Below are positions 1-11,625 of a stretch of 64,000 nt of DNA, piece after piece (position 1 is the first letter of the stretch; every line of letters starts with the position of its first letter). The notes under the pieces were generated by a model. The model was not told where the DNA came from. It saw only the letters and a program-made list of their open reading frames with translations, and did no database searches. This DNA is from Pelobates cultripes. Its lineage: Eukaryota; Chordata; Amphibia; Anura; Pelobatidae. A program made the position numbers and the translations under genes. The stretch covers positions 103,044,064 to 103,108,063 of the forward strand of contig OW240913.1 in NCBI GenBank assembly GCA_933207985.1, given 5' to 3'.

Positions 1-206
1 AGGGGCAGGGCAGAGCTCTAAGCAGTATTTGCACTGTAAACCTTTTTTATTTATATACAGTGTGGGTGAACTTAAACTGTATGGCTATGCTGTGGTTCCT
101 GTAGGCTTTTCGTGCGTGTGGGGGGTGGGGGGGTGGGGGGGTTGGAGTTTGGGGGGCCTCTATGTCCATTTTGCTTGGGGCACCCAAATTCCTTCAAACG
201 GCCCTG
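1..206. mobile_element. Right end of a hAT-like non-autonomous element (partial)
   Basis: The stretch ends in CAAACGGCCCTG, whose reverse complement CAGGGCCGTTTG is a typical hAT-type terminus. The body has a G-rich run near 118-155. The other end lies outside the window, so target duplication cannot be checked. No coding capacity is seen. Confidence 0.4.
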
Positions 207-2583
207 CTCACAATGATCACTGACACAATACCTTTATTCTATATGCTGTGAAATTGGTTGCTTTCTTATTTACAGCTGTACCTTCTACCTCATGGTGGAG
301 AAACTGGTCCAGCAACTTTAGGAGAACTATAAATGTTATAAATTATGTTGCAAAATTGAAGCTAAAATATAGATGCCCAGATATAGCAATTATTTCGTTA
401 ATTCACTGCTAATTAAGTTTTAGGAAAAAATAGACATTTAATAACACAAGGTACAAGCCAGTCCAAAAGAGTGAATATAAGGAATTAAGTTGAAAAAAAA
501 AATGTTCTCTTCTTTTTTTTGCACCTTTATATCAGAAATGAGAGCATTAACTCTTCAATTACATTTATCTGTCACTCATTGCACTTGTTATTTACACTTT
601 ATTCTGCCAGTTAGAATATTCACTGATTTACGTCACTTGATTGCTATTTCCTGTCCTAATGTGTTTTACATCCCAGCTTCTAAAGACTGTAAGCTCACTT
701 GTGCAGGTTCCTCTTCAACCTTTCGTTCCTGTAAGTTTTCTTGTTATTGTCCTATTTGAAGTTTAATCCCCCCTCTCATAATATTGTAAAGCGCTACGGA
801 ATCTGTTGGCGCTATATAAATGGCGATAATAATCATAATAATTTAAACCTTTTAATAATACACTTCTTTATGGCTTGGAAAAGACACATCACATCAAAAT
901 GTTCCTGCATTTTTTTGGATGGCTGAATAAACCCACATTGCTCTTAAAATTGCCGAGTGCTGGAGTCTTATTGTTTTGGATATACTCTGGAGCTTTTGGA
1001 ATAGGGATCTTAAGCTGTGGCACAGGTATCAAAATTTGGAGTTCAGAAAGTGCTGCTTCTGTATAGTTAGTTGAGCCCTCATTTTAAGAGGTTATGGATT
1101 AGAAATATGACAGAGGCCCTGCCATGCTTTTCTTTACTCTCAGCTGTCCTTTCCTTATGCCCATTGTATCTTAATAATTCGACAATGATTAGTCTACCCA
1201 TTGAAACTTGTCTTTATTTATATTTATCTTTTCATCCTTGCGCTGGATCTCAATACCTGGGTGCCGACATTTTTTTTTTACCTCTTTCCATGATATCTGC
1301 AGTTTGCTATTCTGTGGGATTTATTTGACTGGTGAATTGTGAGTAAACTAGCTTAATGCCAAAGACTGGCAAATGTCTCCCTTCCAAGAATTAAAGGTAG
1401 TTTATCCACTCTTATCCTTAAATACTCTTTAAATCAACCTATTTGCCCTGACAATGACATACACACTTACTTCTTTTAACATTACCCACTCTTACTATTG
1501 TCTCCGAGACTTCCCCATGCTGCACCTGTCTTATGGAAGTTCTTATTGCTCTCTGTCAAGCTCTCCAGTTAATCTTTAGATGCTTAGTTTCTCTAAAGAA
1601 TACAGAAATAGGCAGTATCTCAGGGACTTGATGCAGCCTGGTGAAGCATTAAGCCATTTTCAGGACTCTTTCAATCAAAACCGTAAGGGGATGAGTAATA
1701 AGCTTTTCTCAAAGGGTAGGTACCATTCCAAAAACACTGCTCTAAACAATTCTAAGGGTGATCTAGTTTTAGTGACTTCCAATAATATGTAAGATTAGGC
1801 ACAGTCACTTTTCTTCTCAACAATGGGCCTTGCTCATCATTATATTATTCTTCTTTAAAGAATGCACTTGACTTCCATCTCTGTCACAACCTAATCCTGT
1901 ATTAGTCCTCAAAGCCATCTGTATCAGTCTGTATATGTAAAACATGTCATATTTTTCAAGAGAGTTGTCAAATTGTAACCATGTTTATATTGTAGCATTG
2001 GTATATTTAAATGAAAAAAAATGATAAATTATAGACAAATGAATGAAGAAACAGGTAAACACGTGTATCCATCTTTGTTTACATTGTTAAAATATTTCAG
2101 TCCCAAATGTTTTACTTTTCACCCTACCAGTTTTACAGATCATTCTGGATTTTCAGCAAATAATGGATATGTAAAAATCTTTTTATTATCACCTTAATTC
2201 AGTCAAGAAATGTCCCCTCAAGCCTATCCCTTTAACTTGTTTTCTTTCTCCCAACCTTCCCTTTCCCACGTGTTTCTTTCAAAGAGACCTGTGCCTCAAG
2301 CATTACTGTGAGGGGCCACTTCATTTAGAGAAATGCTTTTCAAACCTGTCTTTGAGCCTACCAAAAATCAAGTATTTCATGATATCCTTGCTTATCTACA
2401 AATCCTGACCGTCTGGTTGATTATGAAAACTGTCTTGAAGAGCAGTGGGAGACAATTCAGACAAAGGCACAGATGCCTACCACACATGCAAATGTCCTTG
2501 ATCTTCCAACTAGAGCAAACTGCACACGAATCTGGGACTAAGAGGGCTATTTAATATATTGAGAATTCAATGTTACAAAATTA
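207..2583. other. tnik-side intronic or intergenic DNA, no gene seen
   Basis: AT-rich sequence with no exon I can recognise on either strand. The only structured piece is the LINE 3' tail at 683-842, listed separately. Short open frames here have no family resemblance. Confidence 0.5.
683..842 (+). repeat. LINE 3' tail fragment (L2/CR1-like) ending in GGCGCTATATAAAT
   Basis: It contains the vertebrate LINE-tail wording ACTGTAAGCTC, then AAAGCGCTACGGAATCTG and GGCGCTATATAAAT followed by an AATAATAAT-like simple tail. The same tail recurs near 44362-44430 (reverse orientation) and 45208-45256, which shows it is a dispersed repeat. 5'-truncated and non-coding. Confidence 0.6.
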
Positions 2584-2606
2584 CATAGGCTGAAAAGAGA
2601 CATGCG

Positions 2607-2696
2607 TTCAGCCTTTCTCGTATGTTCAGCCTTTCTCGTATGTTCAGCCTTTCTCGTATGTTCAGCCTTTCTCGTATGTTCAGCCTTTCTCGTATG
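2607..2696. repeat. 18-bp tandem repeat, five copies
   Basis: The unit TTCAGCCTTTCTCGTATG is repeated five times without visible change, inside the 3' tail of the CR1-like LINE. One unit matches the normal tail word (TTCAGCCTT), so the array grew by slippage from the LINE tail. Because 18 is a multiple of 3 it stays open in frame, but it is not a gene. Confidence 0.9.
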
Positions 2697-3263
2697 TGTT
2701 TTTGCTACTGATACAAAAGAAGGCAAGAAAAACTGTTTGAAGTGCGTTACAATTTGGCAACAAACTAAGAAAAAAATTATTTCTTGACCCCAGAATGGCA
2801 GTCAGATCTCTCCTTGGATCAAGAAGCTATTACCCCACAAATGAAAAATGATATCCCTGAATATTATGTTTCTCCAAGTATTCATCCAGTTTCTGTTTAA
2901 ACATCTGTACAGACTCTGAAAAAAACCAACTCTTCAAGCAGATAATTCCACATCTTTATTGTTTTTAGTGTGAAAACCTCTTTCCTAAATCTCCTTTCTT
3001 ACAATCTGAATGTGTGACTCCATGCACTGGTATATAATGTATAGTCCTCTTTGTAAACAGATTGCAATACAATGGAATATACCCGTATATACTTGAGTAT
3101 AAGTCGACCCAAATATAAGTCAAGACCCCTAATTTTACCCCCAAAAACTGGGAAAACTTATTGACTCGAGTATAAGACTAGGGTGGGAAATGCAGCAGCT
3201 ACTGGTAAATTTCTAAATAAAATTAGATCCCCCCAAAATTATATTAATTGAATATTTATTTAC

Positions 3264-3450
3264 AGTGTGTGTATATAATGAATGCAGTGTGTGTGTGCGT
3301 GTATGAATGCAGTGTGTGTGTATGAATGTAGTGTGTGTGTGAGTATATGAGTTCAGTGTGTGTGTGTGTGTATGAATGCAGTGTGTGTATGCATGCAGTG
3401 TGTGTATGAGTGTAGTGTGTGTGTATGAGTGCAGTGTGTGTGTGTATGTA

Positions 3451-3489
<39 letters not shown>

Positions 3490-3826
3490 GATGCAGTGTG
3501 TGTGTATGAGTGCAGTATGAGTGCAGTGTGTGTGTGTATGAATGCAGTGTGTGTGTGTATGAGTGCAGTGTGTGTGTATGAATGCAGTGTGTGTGTATGA
3601 GTGCAGTGTGTGTGTATGAATGCAGTGTGTATGAATGCAGTGTGTATGAATGAGTGCAGTGTGTGTGTGTGTATGAATGCAGTGTGTGTGTGTATGAGTG
3701 CAGTGTGTGTGTGTGTGGATGAATGCAGTGTGTATGAATGCAGTGTGTATGAATGAGTGCAGTGTGTGTGTGTGTATGAATGCAGTGTGTGTGTGTATGA
3801 GTGCAGTGTGTGTGTGTATGTGATGC
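3264..3826. repeat. Minisatellite, GTGTGTGTATGAATGCA-type units
   Basis: About 560 bp of units made of a GTGTGTG run followed by ATGAATGCA, ATGAGTGCA or close variants, with one pure GT run near 3450-3486. Units range from about 12 to 30 bp because the GT run varies. The long open frames across it are repeat artefacts. Confidence 0.9.
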
Positions 3827-4010
3827 AGAGCCTTGGTGGGGGGGTGGGCATTTTTATTATTTTTTTATATTATTATTATTATTTTAATTTTTTTAATTGT
3901 ATTATTATTTTTATGTTAGCTGCTTTTTAGCTGGCCAGGGAGGGGGGCTCTCATTCCCTGGTGGTCCAGTGGTGTGCACTGTGCAGGAGGGGGGCTGGCA
4001 GAGAGCTGTT

Positions 4011-4223
4011 ACTTACCTTTCCTGCAGCTCCTGTCAGCTCCCTTCTCTCTCCTCCGGTCCGGTCAGCTCCCCTGCAAGTCTCGCAGTGTGAGTGCCGCGC
4101 GGAGCGTTGCCATGGTAACCCGTGGCAACGCTCTGACCCCACTGCTCTCGCGAGACTTGCAGGGGAGCTGACTGGACCGGAGGAGAGAGAAGGGAGCTGA
4201 CAGGAGCTGCAGGAAAGGTAAGT
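4011..4223. repeat. Large GC-rich palindrome, 74-bp arms
   Basis: Arm 4011-4084 is the reverse complement of 4150-4223 with one mismatch that I can see. The 65-bp loop holds a second hairpin: GAGCGTTGCCA at 4102-4112 pairs with TGGCAACGCTC at 4123-4133. The right arm ends with the splice-donor-like AGGTAAGT. Confidence 0.9.
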
Positions 4224-4945
4224 AAACGCTTCCTGCCAGCCCCCGACAGGACCGCCGGGCTTGTATTGAGACAGGCGGTCCTTGTCTGTATTATGGCAAT
4301 GTAAGTTACCATAATACAGACAGTGACTCGAGTATAAGACGAGTGGGGGGTTTTCAGCACAAAATATGTGCCGAAAAACTCATCTTATACTCGAGTATAT
4401 ACGGTATTTGTATAATGCTATCATATCCTCTATGAGGCGCCATTTCACAAAACTAAACAGATTTGGCTCTGTTAACCTTTCTTCATAAGTAAAATGTTCA
4501 ATCCCTTTTATTAAGTTTGTAGCCCGCCACTGCACTTTTTCCTTCTTCTATCCTTCTTTAGAACAAAATTGATTGATTGATAAAGAGGCAAATTTATATT
4601 TTCATCCTGAATATAAAGGACCCTTTGCAACTGCTGATTGATATTGGACATTGTTGCCTAATTATTTTGTCTGTAACAATTCCCAAATCCTTCTAGTTTG
4701 TTGTTATCTCTAATTCACTACTGTTTAGGGTGCAAGTTGTTTGTGCATTCTTTACCCTGAAGTGCATAACTGTGCATTTATCTTCTTAAGTTTTATCTGC
4801 CATTTAAGTGTCCTGTCTATGTAAATCACTCTGCAAGTGAAGTAATTAAGTAATATCCTGCTCACATTGTATTACTTTACAGTGTTTTGTGTCATGTGCA
4901 AACACTGAAATATAACTATCAATGCCTATTTCAAGATCATTTAGA

Positions 4946-6134
4946 AAGCGAATTTCAAATTTAAGTCCACAGAACTGAAAGCATAGGTGACAGATAATTT
5001 TTCAAGTTTGGCTATTTTGATCTCAAACTTGAAATTTGAACTTTAGTAAATAACCCTGTTACATAGTATCTTTGCACATCCTTACAAATACTTGGTGTTA
5101 TGGTATTGTATGGTAGTTGATTTTGTGTCTCGGCATTAAGTAATATTATATACAAGCTCTCTTTTTCAGCCTTGATTGCGAATTGTCATATATCTGTTAT
5201 CCTCAGTTTTGCAGCAGGGGCACTTCAATTGATTGTTTTACTTACTCAATATGTAATTGTGTTGGAAACTAACTAAAAACATAGCATAAGCAGAAAAGCA
5301 AGTTGCAAAACTTAAACCAAAATAGCAGAGTGGTAATATGTTGTATAGACAATGTACTGGTTCGTATTACTCATCCTCATGTTTTTACCATACTTTATTA
5401 CAAAGGTTTTTGGGACTTTTGGTCAGCTGAATAGCTTGAAAATTAAATGCTCAAACTCATAGAACATCCTAATAATAAATAAAATATCTGAAATACTTGG
5501 AATTAAGGCCTCTATAAAAATGACAGGGGTGGAGCATTAAACGTATGTACCCTTATCAGCTCTAGTCCATGATACATCCTGTTATTAAGTATTGGATACT
5601 AAATAAGCACACACTCACAGATTTACCTTCCATATTAAGGTAAACATTATATAAATATGATTCTCCAATGGGAACCCTAAACTTGTTTTGGTAAGATGGT
5701 CTCTCCACTTTCTGATACAGGCCAATGAAATACTATACAAATCCCTTTTTTGTGATAAACCCCAAAACTTCACTTTCCCACATATTTGCATTTCACTAAC
5801 TTACAAATTACTCAAATGGTTCTTTACCAACCTGGAGGACTGACCAAATTGATCCGATGTTCTTTTTTTAGTAGCTTACTGCTGACATTACATACCTAAG
5901 GGTCTGTATGACAACAAATCTGAATTAAGTTTATCAGGGCAACTTTCCCCCAATGCTGAACTCATTTAACATAAACCTCTGGGCAGTTATCAGTGATGAA
6001 GATGAACCTTCCCCCACATTTGCTCTACTTTCTCCAAACGCTCCCTACTTTTTTACCTCATTACATGTGAGATTTACCATGGGTAAACAGTTGCTTTTTT
6101 GATTGCATAGTTCTAAATGTTAATAGACATTCTT
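4946..6134. other. AT-rich stretch, nothing recognised
   Basis: I see no exon, RNA gene, tandem array or clear transposon end here. Confidence 0.45.
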
Positions 6135-7300
6135 CAGGGGTTGGCAACCTATGGCATGGCACACAGGTCATATCGACCAGATGGGGAGGTCAGAGGATCT
6201 CACCAACCGGCCCAGGTACTAAGTATCCAGCAAATGCAGACACCATGGTGGTTGCTCATGGACCCTCAGAGTCTGGTGCTTCTCTGTGATTCAGAGCATT
6301 GCTGCATGTTACCATGGTAATGCCCTGAGTCACTGGTAAAGCACCAGAGTAAAAGGCAGAAGGGCCTGGTATCCATGGATGGTGCAGAATGCAAGTTCCA
6401 CCCAATGACCACCAGGGTTTAAAGATGATTCATACATGCATCTCTAAACAAATGCAGGCAAGAGGAGCAATAATTAGTTTATAATAATTTTATTAAAGGG
6501 CCCCCTATAGCACTCATAAAAACACCCACAAGCACAACAGACACAAGACAGCCCACACACATACTTCCTCAAATAGCCCACACAAAAACACAAGACAGAC
6601 TGCCCATGCACATGCATAACACATCAGGAAAGCCACATACACATACAAAATACCACAGACAACCTGCACCACACACAAAAATATTACAAGCAAGCCACAT
6701 GCATTTGACTTCAAAGGCAGCATACATAAAAATCCTAGAAGGTCCATATCCTCCTGGTAACCAAGGAAAAAATGTGTCTTTCAATTTCTTTCTATTTTTA
6801 ATTAAAGTGAAGAGGAAGTTCCCAGCATCCCAGCCTATCACATGACATATCAAAGGAAAGACCAGGATGTCCTTTTTGCAATACAGCAGGGATTGATAGA
6901 GTAGCTCAAAAGGATAAAAGAAAATACATGTGAACGAAATGTCCAGTACAGAGGACACATGTTAATGGGCTGGGTCTTAGGAGGATATACATAACACAAT
7001 AGGCGGCATCATAGTTACACACAGACAAACAGTACCACAAACAGCCTACATGTAACACTACATATATGGATGTATCCACTATACACAAATACTACCATCA
7101 ACTTACATAAATACACTTATCACAGGCAGCTCAACACATACACACCACAAACTGCTCACACACATACTTCACACACCGTGCAGCACACATAAACACACAA
7201 ACACCTATATCACAGTTCACATGCATTTGCATAAGACCACAGACAAACTGGGCACACATGCATAACACAACAAGCTACATAATCCAGCAATGCCCGTCCC
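6135..7300. mobile_element. hAT-like non-autonomous element with CACACA-rich array (right end unclear)
   Basis: It begins CAGGGGTTGGCAACCTATGG, a common hAT-type terminus. Inside is a GC-rich segment with GTTACCATGGTAATGCC (about 6309-6325), then a short A/T tract (about 6475-6495), then a degenerate array of CACACA words spaced by CAGAC/ATAC words to about 7250. This is the same cassette order as in 3080-4406, inverted. I could not find the matching right terminus or the 8-bp target duplication. Confidence 0.45.
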
Positions 7301-8417
7301 AAATTTCCAGCAATGCCCATCTGGATCCACCCCTGACTCCTCAAGATCACATTGCTGACAGCGAGTATAACAAACAACTGGCAGCATTCTATTTGACAGT
7401 GATACTGCACTTACCAATAAAGGTGGAGAGTTTTAGAATATGGGTGCTCCATATATAAAAAAGGCCACCTGTGGGCCCTCCACAAATGTTGATGAGGTGG
7501 TTGCGAGGTACCACTGAGCTGCACTGTCAGGCAGATAGTCCCCAACTCTATCTTTAGAGTCCCACATTCTGGCTTCAGCCATTTAAGTCCACCCTTAATT
7601 TTTTACTTTCTCTTATCTTCTTCCCTGACAATCTCTTTCCCAATACCATTAGTCTCTCGCTCTCTCCCAGTTTGTTTTTTGCCCTGTGCTATCCCACACT
7701 CAATGCAACCCTAACCTCTTTCACTCTTCTTTCTTTTATTCTACCCTTATGCCCCATTACCCTTCCAAGTATGCCCTCTCGTCCATGACATGTAACCCTC
7801 TCCACTCCAACCAGGATTCCCTGTTATCTCCTATTCCATCTTTTACATGTTTTTTTTACCCATCCACTGCTGTGTACTAGCCTCTATCCCCCCCTTTATC
7901 ATTTTATTTATATTACAACCAACCTTTATTTTGCCATCCTCCTGTCTTATGCATCCTCCTCTCAAACTGTTATTAATAATATGTTTTAAATTGACACTTC
8001 AAACCTCCTCTCCCATGGCACTGTGATAGACTGTGGGGGGATCCTGTGACAAAGAAAGGCACAGACAACTAATTTTTATTATTAGTGACAGCAGATGAAG
8101 TTCACCTGTTCATCAGCACTGTAAAAGTCATTGGCTTGAATGAGAATTATGATTTGACTAAAGGATCATGATTAAATGTTTGATTAAGGTAAAATTTGTC
8201 TTTGCTGGCCTTTTAACCAAAGGTGGAACCTCTTGTGGCGCAATCCTCCATTGACATTAATTATAGAAGTAGTAGGTAACGGCTATTCAAAGTGGATTTT
8301 AAAATTGACCCTTTTAGTATTTGGGGTTATAGCATCACATTTCTATTTCTCACCTTTATTGAGCACCACAATATTATATAAAAAAATATGTAAATTTTCT
8401 AAATATATATATATCTA
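7301..8417. other. No gene seen; pyrimidine-rich in the middle
   Basis: 7560-7930 is rich in C and T (CTCTCTCCC, CCCCCCTTT) without a clear unit. No exon borders or transposon ends were recognised. Confidence 0.4.
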
Positions 8418-9098
8418 CAGGGAGTGCAGAATTATTAGGCAAGTTGTATTTTTGAGGATTAATTTTATTATTGAACAACAACCATGTTCTCAATGAACCC
8501 AAAAAACTCATTAATATCAAAGCTGAATATTTTTGGAAGTAGTTTTTAGTTTGTTTTTAGTTATAGCTATGTTAGGGGGATATCTGTGTGTGCAGGTGAC
8601 TATTACTGTGCATAATTATTAGGCAACTTAACAAAAAACAAATATATACCCATTTCAATTATTTATTATTACCAGTGAAACCAATATAACATCTCAACAT
8701 TCACAAATATACATTTCTGACATTCAAAAACAAAACAAAAACAAATCAGTGACCAATATAGCCACCTTTCTTTGCAAGGACACTCAAAAGCCTGCCATCC
8801 ATGGATTCTGTCAGTGTTTTGATCTGTTCACCATCAACATTGCGTGCAGCAGCAACCACAGCCTCCCAGACACTGTTCAGAGAGGTGTACTGTTTTCCCT
8901 CCTTGTAAATCTCACATTTGATGATGGACCACAGGTTCTCAATGGGGTTCAGATCAGGTGAACAAGGAGGCCATGTCATTAGATTTTCTTCTTTTATACC
9001 CTTTCTTGCCAGCCACGCTGTGGAGTACTTGGACGTGTGATGGAGCATTGTCCTGCATGAAAATCATGTTTTTCTTGAAGGATGCAGACTTCTTCCTG
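8418..9098 (-). mobile_element. Tc1/mariner element, one end only, cut by the assembly gap
   Basis: The terminus CAGGGAGTGCAGAATTATTA follows a TA dinucleotide, as Tc1/mariner insertions require. The word ATAATTATTAGGCAA recurs at about 8611-8625, a second inner copy of the terminal motif. The minus-strand transposase remnant runs into the gap, so the other end is not visible. Confidence 0.8.
8746..9098 (-). pseudogene. Tc1-like transposase, C-terminal part
   Basis: The frame from about 9048 down to a stop at 8746 carries WPPCSPDLNPIENLWSIIK, the Tc1 block that contains the third catalytic residue (E in NPIENLW). It is followed by a normal-looking C-terminus (about 60 residues: SVWEAVVAAARN, ESMDGRL). 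The upstream two catalytic aspartates would lie in the gap. Known role of the family: cut-and-paste DNA transposition. Whether the full copy is intact cannot be judged; I call it a remnant because most of it is absent here. Confidence 0.8.
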
Positions 9099-9198
9099 NN
9101 NNNNNNNNNNNNNNNNNNNNNNNNNNNNNNNNNNNNNNNNNNNNNNNNNNNNNNNNNNNNNNNNNNNNNNNNNNNNNNNNNNNNNNNNNNNNNNNNNN
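9099..9198. other. Assembly gap, 100 N
   Basis: Exactly 100 undetermined bases, the usual placeholder for a join of unknown length. It cuts a Tc1 transposase on the left and an olfactory receptor reading frame on the right. Confidence 0.99.
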
Positions 9199-9444
9199 TT
9201 CACTACTCTCCTTTTGGTCTACATTACGACGTTAACAGGAAACCTTCTGATTATAATTGTGGTTTCAGCTACTCAATATCTTCGTTCTCCAATGTATTTC
9301 TTCCTCAGCCAGTTGTCTTCCTGTGACATCATACTCACTACATCAATTATTCCTAACTTGCTCCGTATCACCTTAAAAAATGGTATCCCCATCTCAGTTA
9401 GTCAATGCCTGCCTGTCTTACCCCTCTTCAGAGCAATAAACTGA
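9199..9444 (+). pseudogene. Olfactory receptor fragment (TM1-TM2), broken
   Basis: The frame opens directly at the gap edge and reads through TM1 (LTGNLLIIIVV, with the family's conserved GN), the first intracellular loop with LRSPMYFFLSQLS, TM2 with the conserved D (SSCDIILTTSIIP), then a first-extracellular-loop-like segment ending ISVSQC. These are hallmark positions of vertebrate olfactory receptors, which are odorant-binding GPCRs of about 310 residues in a single coding exon. After ISVSQC the frame loses similarity and stops at 9442-9444, so TM3-TM7 are missing. The start codon would lie in the gap. It sits on the strand opposite to tnik. It could be a dead copy inside a tnik intron, or sequence from elsewhere joined by mis-scaffolding. 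Confidence 0.8.
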
Positions 9445-9902
9445 ACGAAGTACAAATATAATATGCATGTTTCCTTTTATTTTAAACACAGGGCTGCCTC
9501 CAGTTTCATACCTTGAGGTCTGATAAGCTAACTTTAAATGGACACTGGGACTCAGCAAGAAGATGATGCCAAATCTGTGATAGAAAGGACACGATGGCTT
9601 CACCATGGCCACTTAAGTAGATATATTGTATGGTTGCAGTGCAAATATAGAGGGGGGTACAAGGAAATCTCCTAGTATCACAACAGTATGGCTCACTCGT
9701 GTCTCTTATTGTTCTACAAAATAACACATTTTGCCATTAACTGGGGTTAAGCAATAAAGATTTATCTTCCATTTAGCTGCACAAAATTCTGTATTTCTAA
9801 TACGGCAAATTCAGCAATTCCTGTAACTTTCCATCTTGGTCTAATACATGCTTCATAGCTGCACTATTTAATAATTAAAGTAACACAGCTGATATCCCTT
9901 AC
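9445..9902. other. Intronic stretch of tnik, nothing recognised
   Basis: This is the start of the intron that follows the exon 10081-9903. The following tnik coding exon is not seen anywhere in 1-9902. Confidence 0.5.
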
Positions 9903-10081
9903 ATGAGTCGTGGAATGTCACTAACAGACACAGTTCCATCCTGGTTCTCAGCTTCCCCATCTTCCTCTTCACTGGTCTCTGACTCCTCACTGGATGATGA
10001 ATAATCTGTCACTTTTTTGATTGGTCGATTTGTCTCTTCTATACGCAGTTCTCTCAGCTCTTTGGCCAATGCAGTCAAATC
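9903..10081 (-). CDS. tnik: tnik coding exon, acidic-serine linker ([12 protein letters not shown]...)
   Basis: The 179-nt exon is bounded by CTGCAG and GTAAGG on the minus strand. It begins in phase 0 and ends after two bases of a codon, giving 59 whole codons. The peptide starts [18 protein letters not shown], continues through [14 protein letters not shown] and an E-rich run, and ends SVSDIPRL. This matches the intermediate domain of TNIK, a GCK-IV (MAP4K-family) serine/threonine kinase that acts in Wnt/TCF4 transcription, JNK signalling and actin regulation. The region links the kinase and coiled coil to the C-terminal CNH domain. MINK1 and MAP4K4 have related text, but the [11 protein letters not shown] end and the pld1 neighbour favour TNIK. 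The next exon lies outside the window or in the first gap. Confidence 0.95.
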
Positions 10082-11509
10082 CTGCAGAAAAGAATGATGT
10101 AATATATCACTAAACCTGAGAGAAGCAGATCATATTAAGGATTTTGATTTACGAACACTAATGTTGTTGCCAACTTGTATTCTTGAGGGCCTCTCAAAAA
10201 GGGAACTGTGAACACCATACAAAATATTTTGTTTAATGCCGCACATACAGTAGGTGTAACCTTTCCATGAGAATAAGAAAAGTCATACAACCAGAACATG
10301 CACCGGCCCTCAAGGACATAGTTAGACATCCCTGTAGGTACACCAGAAATGACAAAAAGAGCAACAATGTCACACACATATTGATCAAACAGACAATGCT
10401 TAATATACAATATAACATTAGAATGTGAAACGTATCTCATTAGAACAGATCTCCAACCACTAGTATCCTGGTGCATATATAGAGTTGGATGAAGTGTCTG
10501 TGAAGTATAATATTTTCTATCATAGTAAATTGGAAACCATTGATTTGGAATTGATCAAAAATATGTTCACTGGTGTTTCAATGGCGCAAAATAACTATAT
10601 ATCCCATCTTCTTCAAAAATAAACATACAGGTTTTGTCAAAAGTCAGGAAGCACATAGATAGCTGTAATATGTTTAATGTTAGGTACCATACCCCTCTGT
10701 CATGTGGAATTCATTAAATTAGGTGCCTTACAGGTATTTGGGTAGTACCGGACGTTTGACTAACTCTGGATGCGTGTGCATGTATATATATATATATTTG
10801 TTAATAGTGGACTTCAATATTGCAAAAACTGTAACTTCACTTTATTTCCATTTTACTATGACACTTTTATGACTTGATAAAAGAAACAAGACAGTATTGG
10901 TTCAATACTGGAACACAACAGGCACTGCGTAAAGATATACGTATGCATTGTTCAGACATGCTGAATGCCAATGTCAGTGAGTCGGTGGGTAAGCACGAAA
11001 TCTCTGCAACAAATGGTTTTCGCAGGTTCTATAGAAATAAGCATGCAAATGGTATAAGAAGCAGTACAGTCATTAATCTTACCATCTCCCCCTATATATG
11101 ACCGATGTAGACATCAATGCATTCGGTCAGAGACAAAGGATTTAGGGAGAAAGAGACTTATTCAATATTACAACACTCAACGACATCCATAGATCTCTTT
11201 TACAGAAGCCATTCTAGCATTATCTTACACTTCAGTCATTGATAATGGGTTTATCACCCAGAGATCTTTCAGCACACAGAACCCATGTCTAGCATAACTA
11301 CTTTTGCATATGTTGAGCACCTTGAGTGCGTAACTATAACGATTTTTCTATAATGTTTCTCTGCAACCTCAAAGACCGCTATAACTGTCAATCATCAGCA
11401 CAATGGGCTCCGATCTGTGCTGGGATCATAAAACATCCTGGGTGCTATGATACGAACAATTAATTTTTCTGCAAACAAAATGACTGATAAACTACTACAA
11501 AAACAAGAT

Positions 11510-11625
11510 TACATAGTTACATAGCTGAAAAAAGACTTGCGTCCATCAAGTTCAGCCTTCTTCACATATGTTTTTGCTGTTGATCAAAAATATATTAACG
11601 GAAATGCTATATTTTTTTCAGTATT
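11510..11625 (-). repeat. CR1-like LINE 3' tail fragment
   Basis: ACATAGTTACATAGCTGAAA, then GACTTGCGTCCATCAAG and TTCAGCC. The same wording ends the LINE copy at 2584. It is short and 5'-truncated. Confidence 0.6.

Larger units (their letters stand above)
3080..4406. mobile_element. Non-autonomous inverted-repeat element with GTATATACTYGAGTATAAG ends
   Basis: It starts with TACCCGTATATACTTGAG and ends, on the opposite strand, with TACCGTATATACTCGAG; 'ACTCGAGTATAAG' also recurs just inside both ends. It interrupts the CR1-like LINE. Order inside: left end, GTGTG-type minisatellite (3264-3826), A/T tract (about 3850-3915), GC-rich palindrome (4011-4223), right end. No transposase is present. 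Superfamily not assigned, because the flanking duplication is at most a TA or TAT. Confidence 0.75.
2584..4945 (-). mobile_element. Degraded CR1-like LINE 3' region, split by an insertion
   Basis: Read on the minus strand, the pieces 4407-4945 and 2584-3079 look like the 3' part of a CR1 reverse transcriptase gene and its tail. The tail wording (CATAGGCTGAAAAGAGAC) recurs at about 11515. The copy is full of stops. It is split at 3080-4406 by an inverted-repeat element; the flanks read across the insertion, which dates that element as younger than the LINE. Confidence 0.6.

Noticed and set aside
3213..3851. 212-residue His/Thr-rich open frame
   Set aside because: It is a translation of the GTGTGTATGAATGCA array on the other strand.
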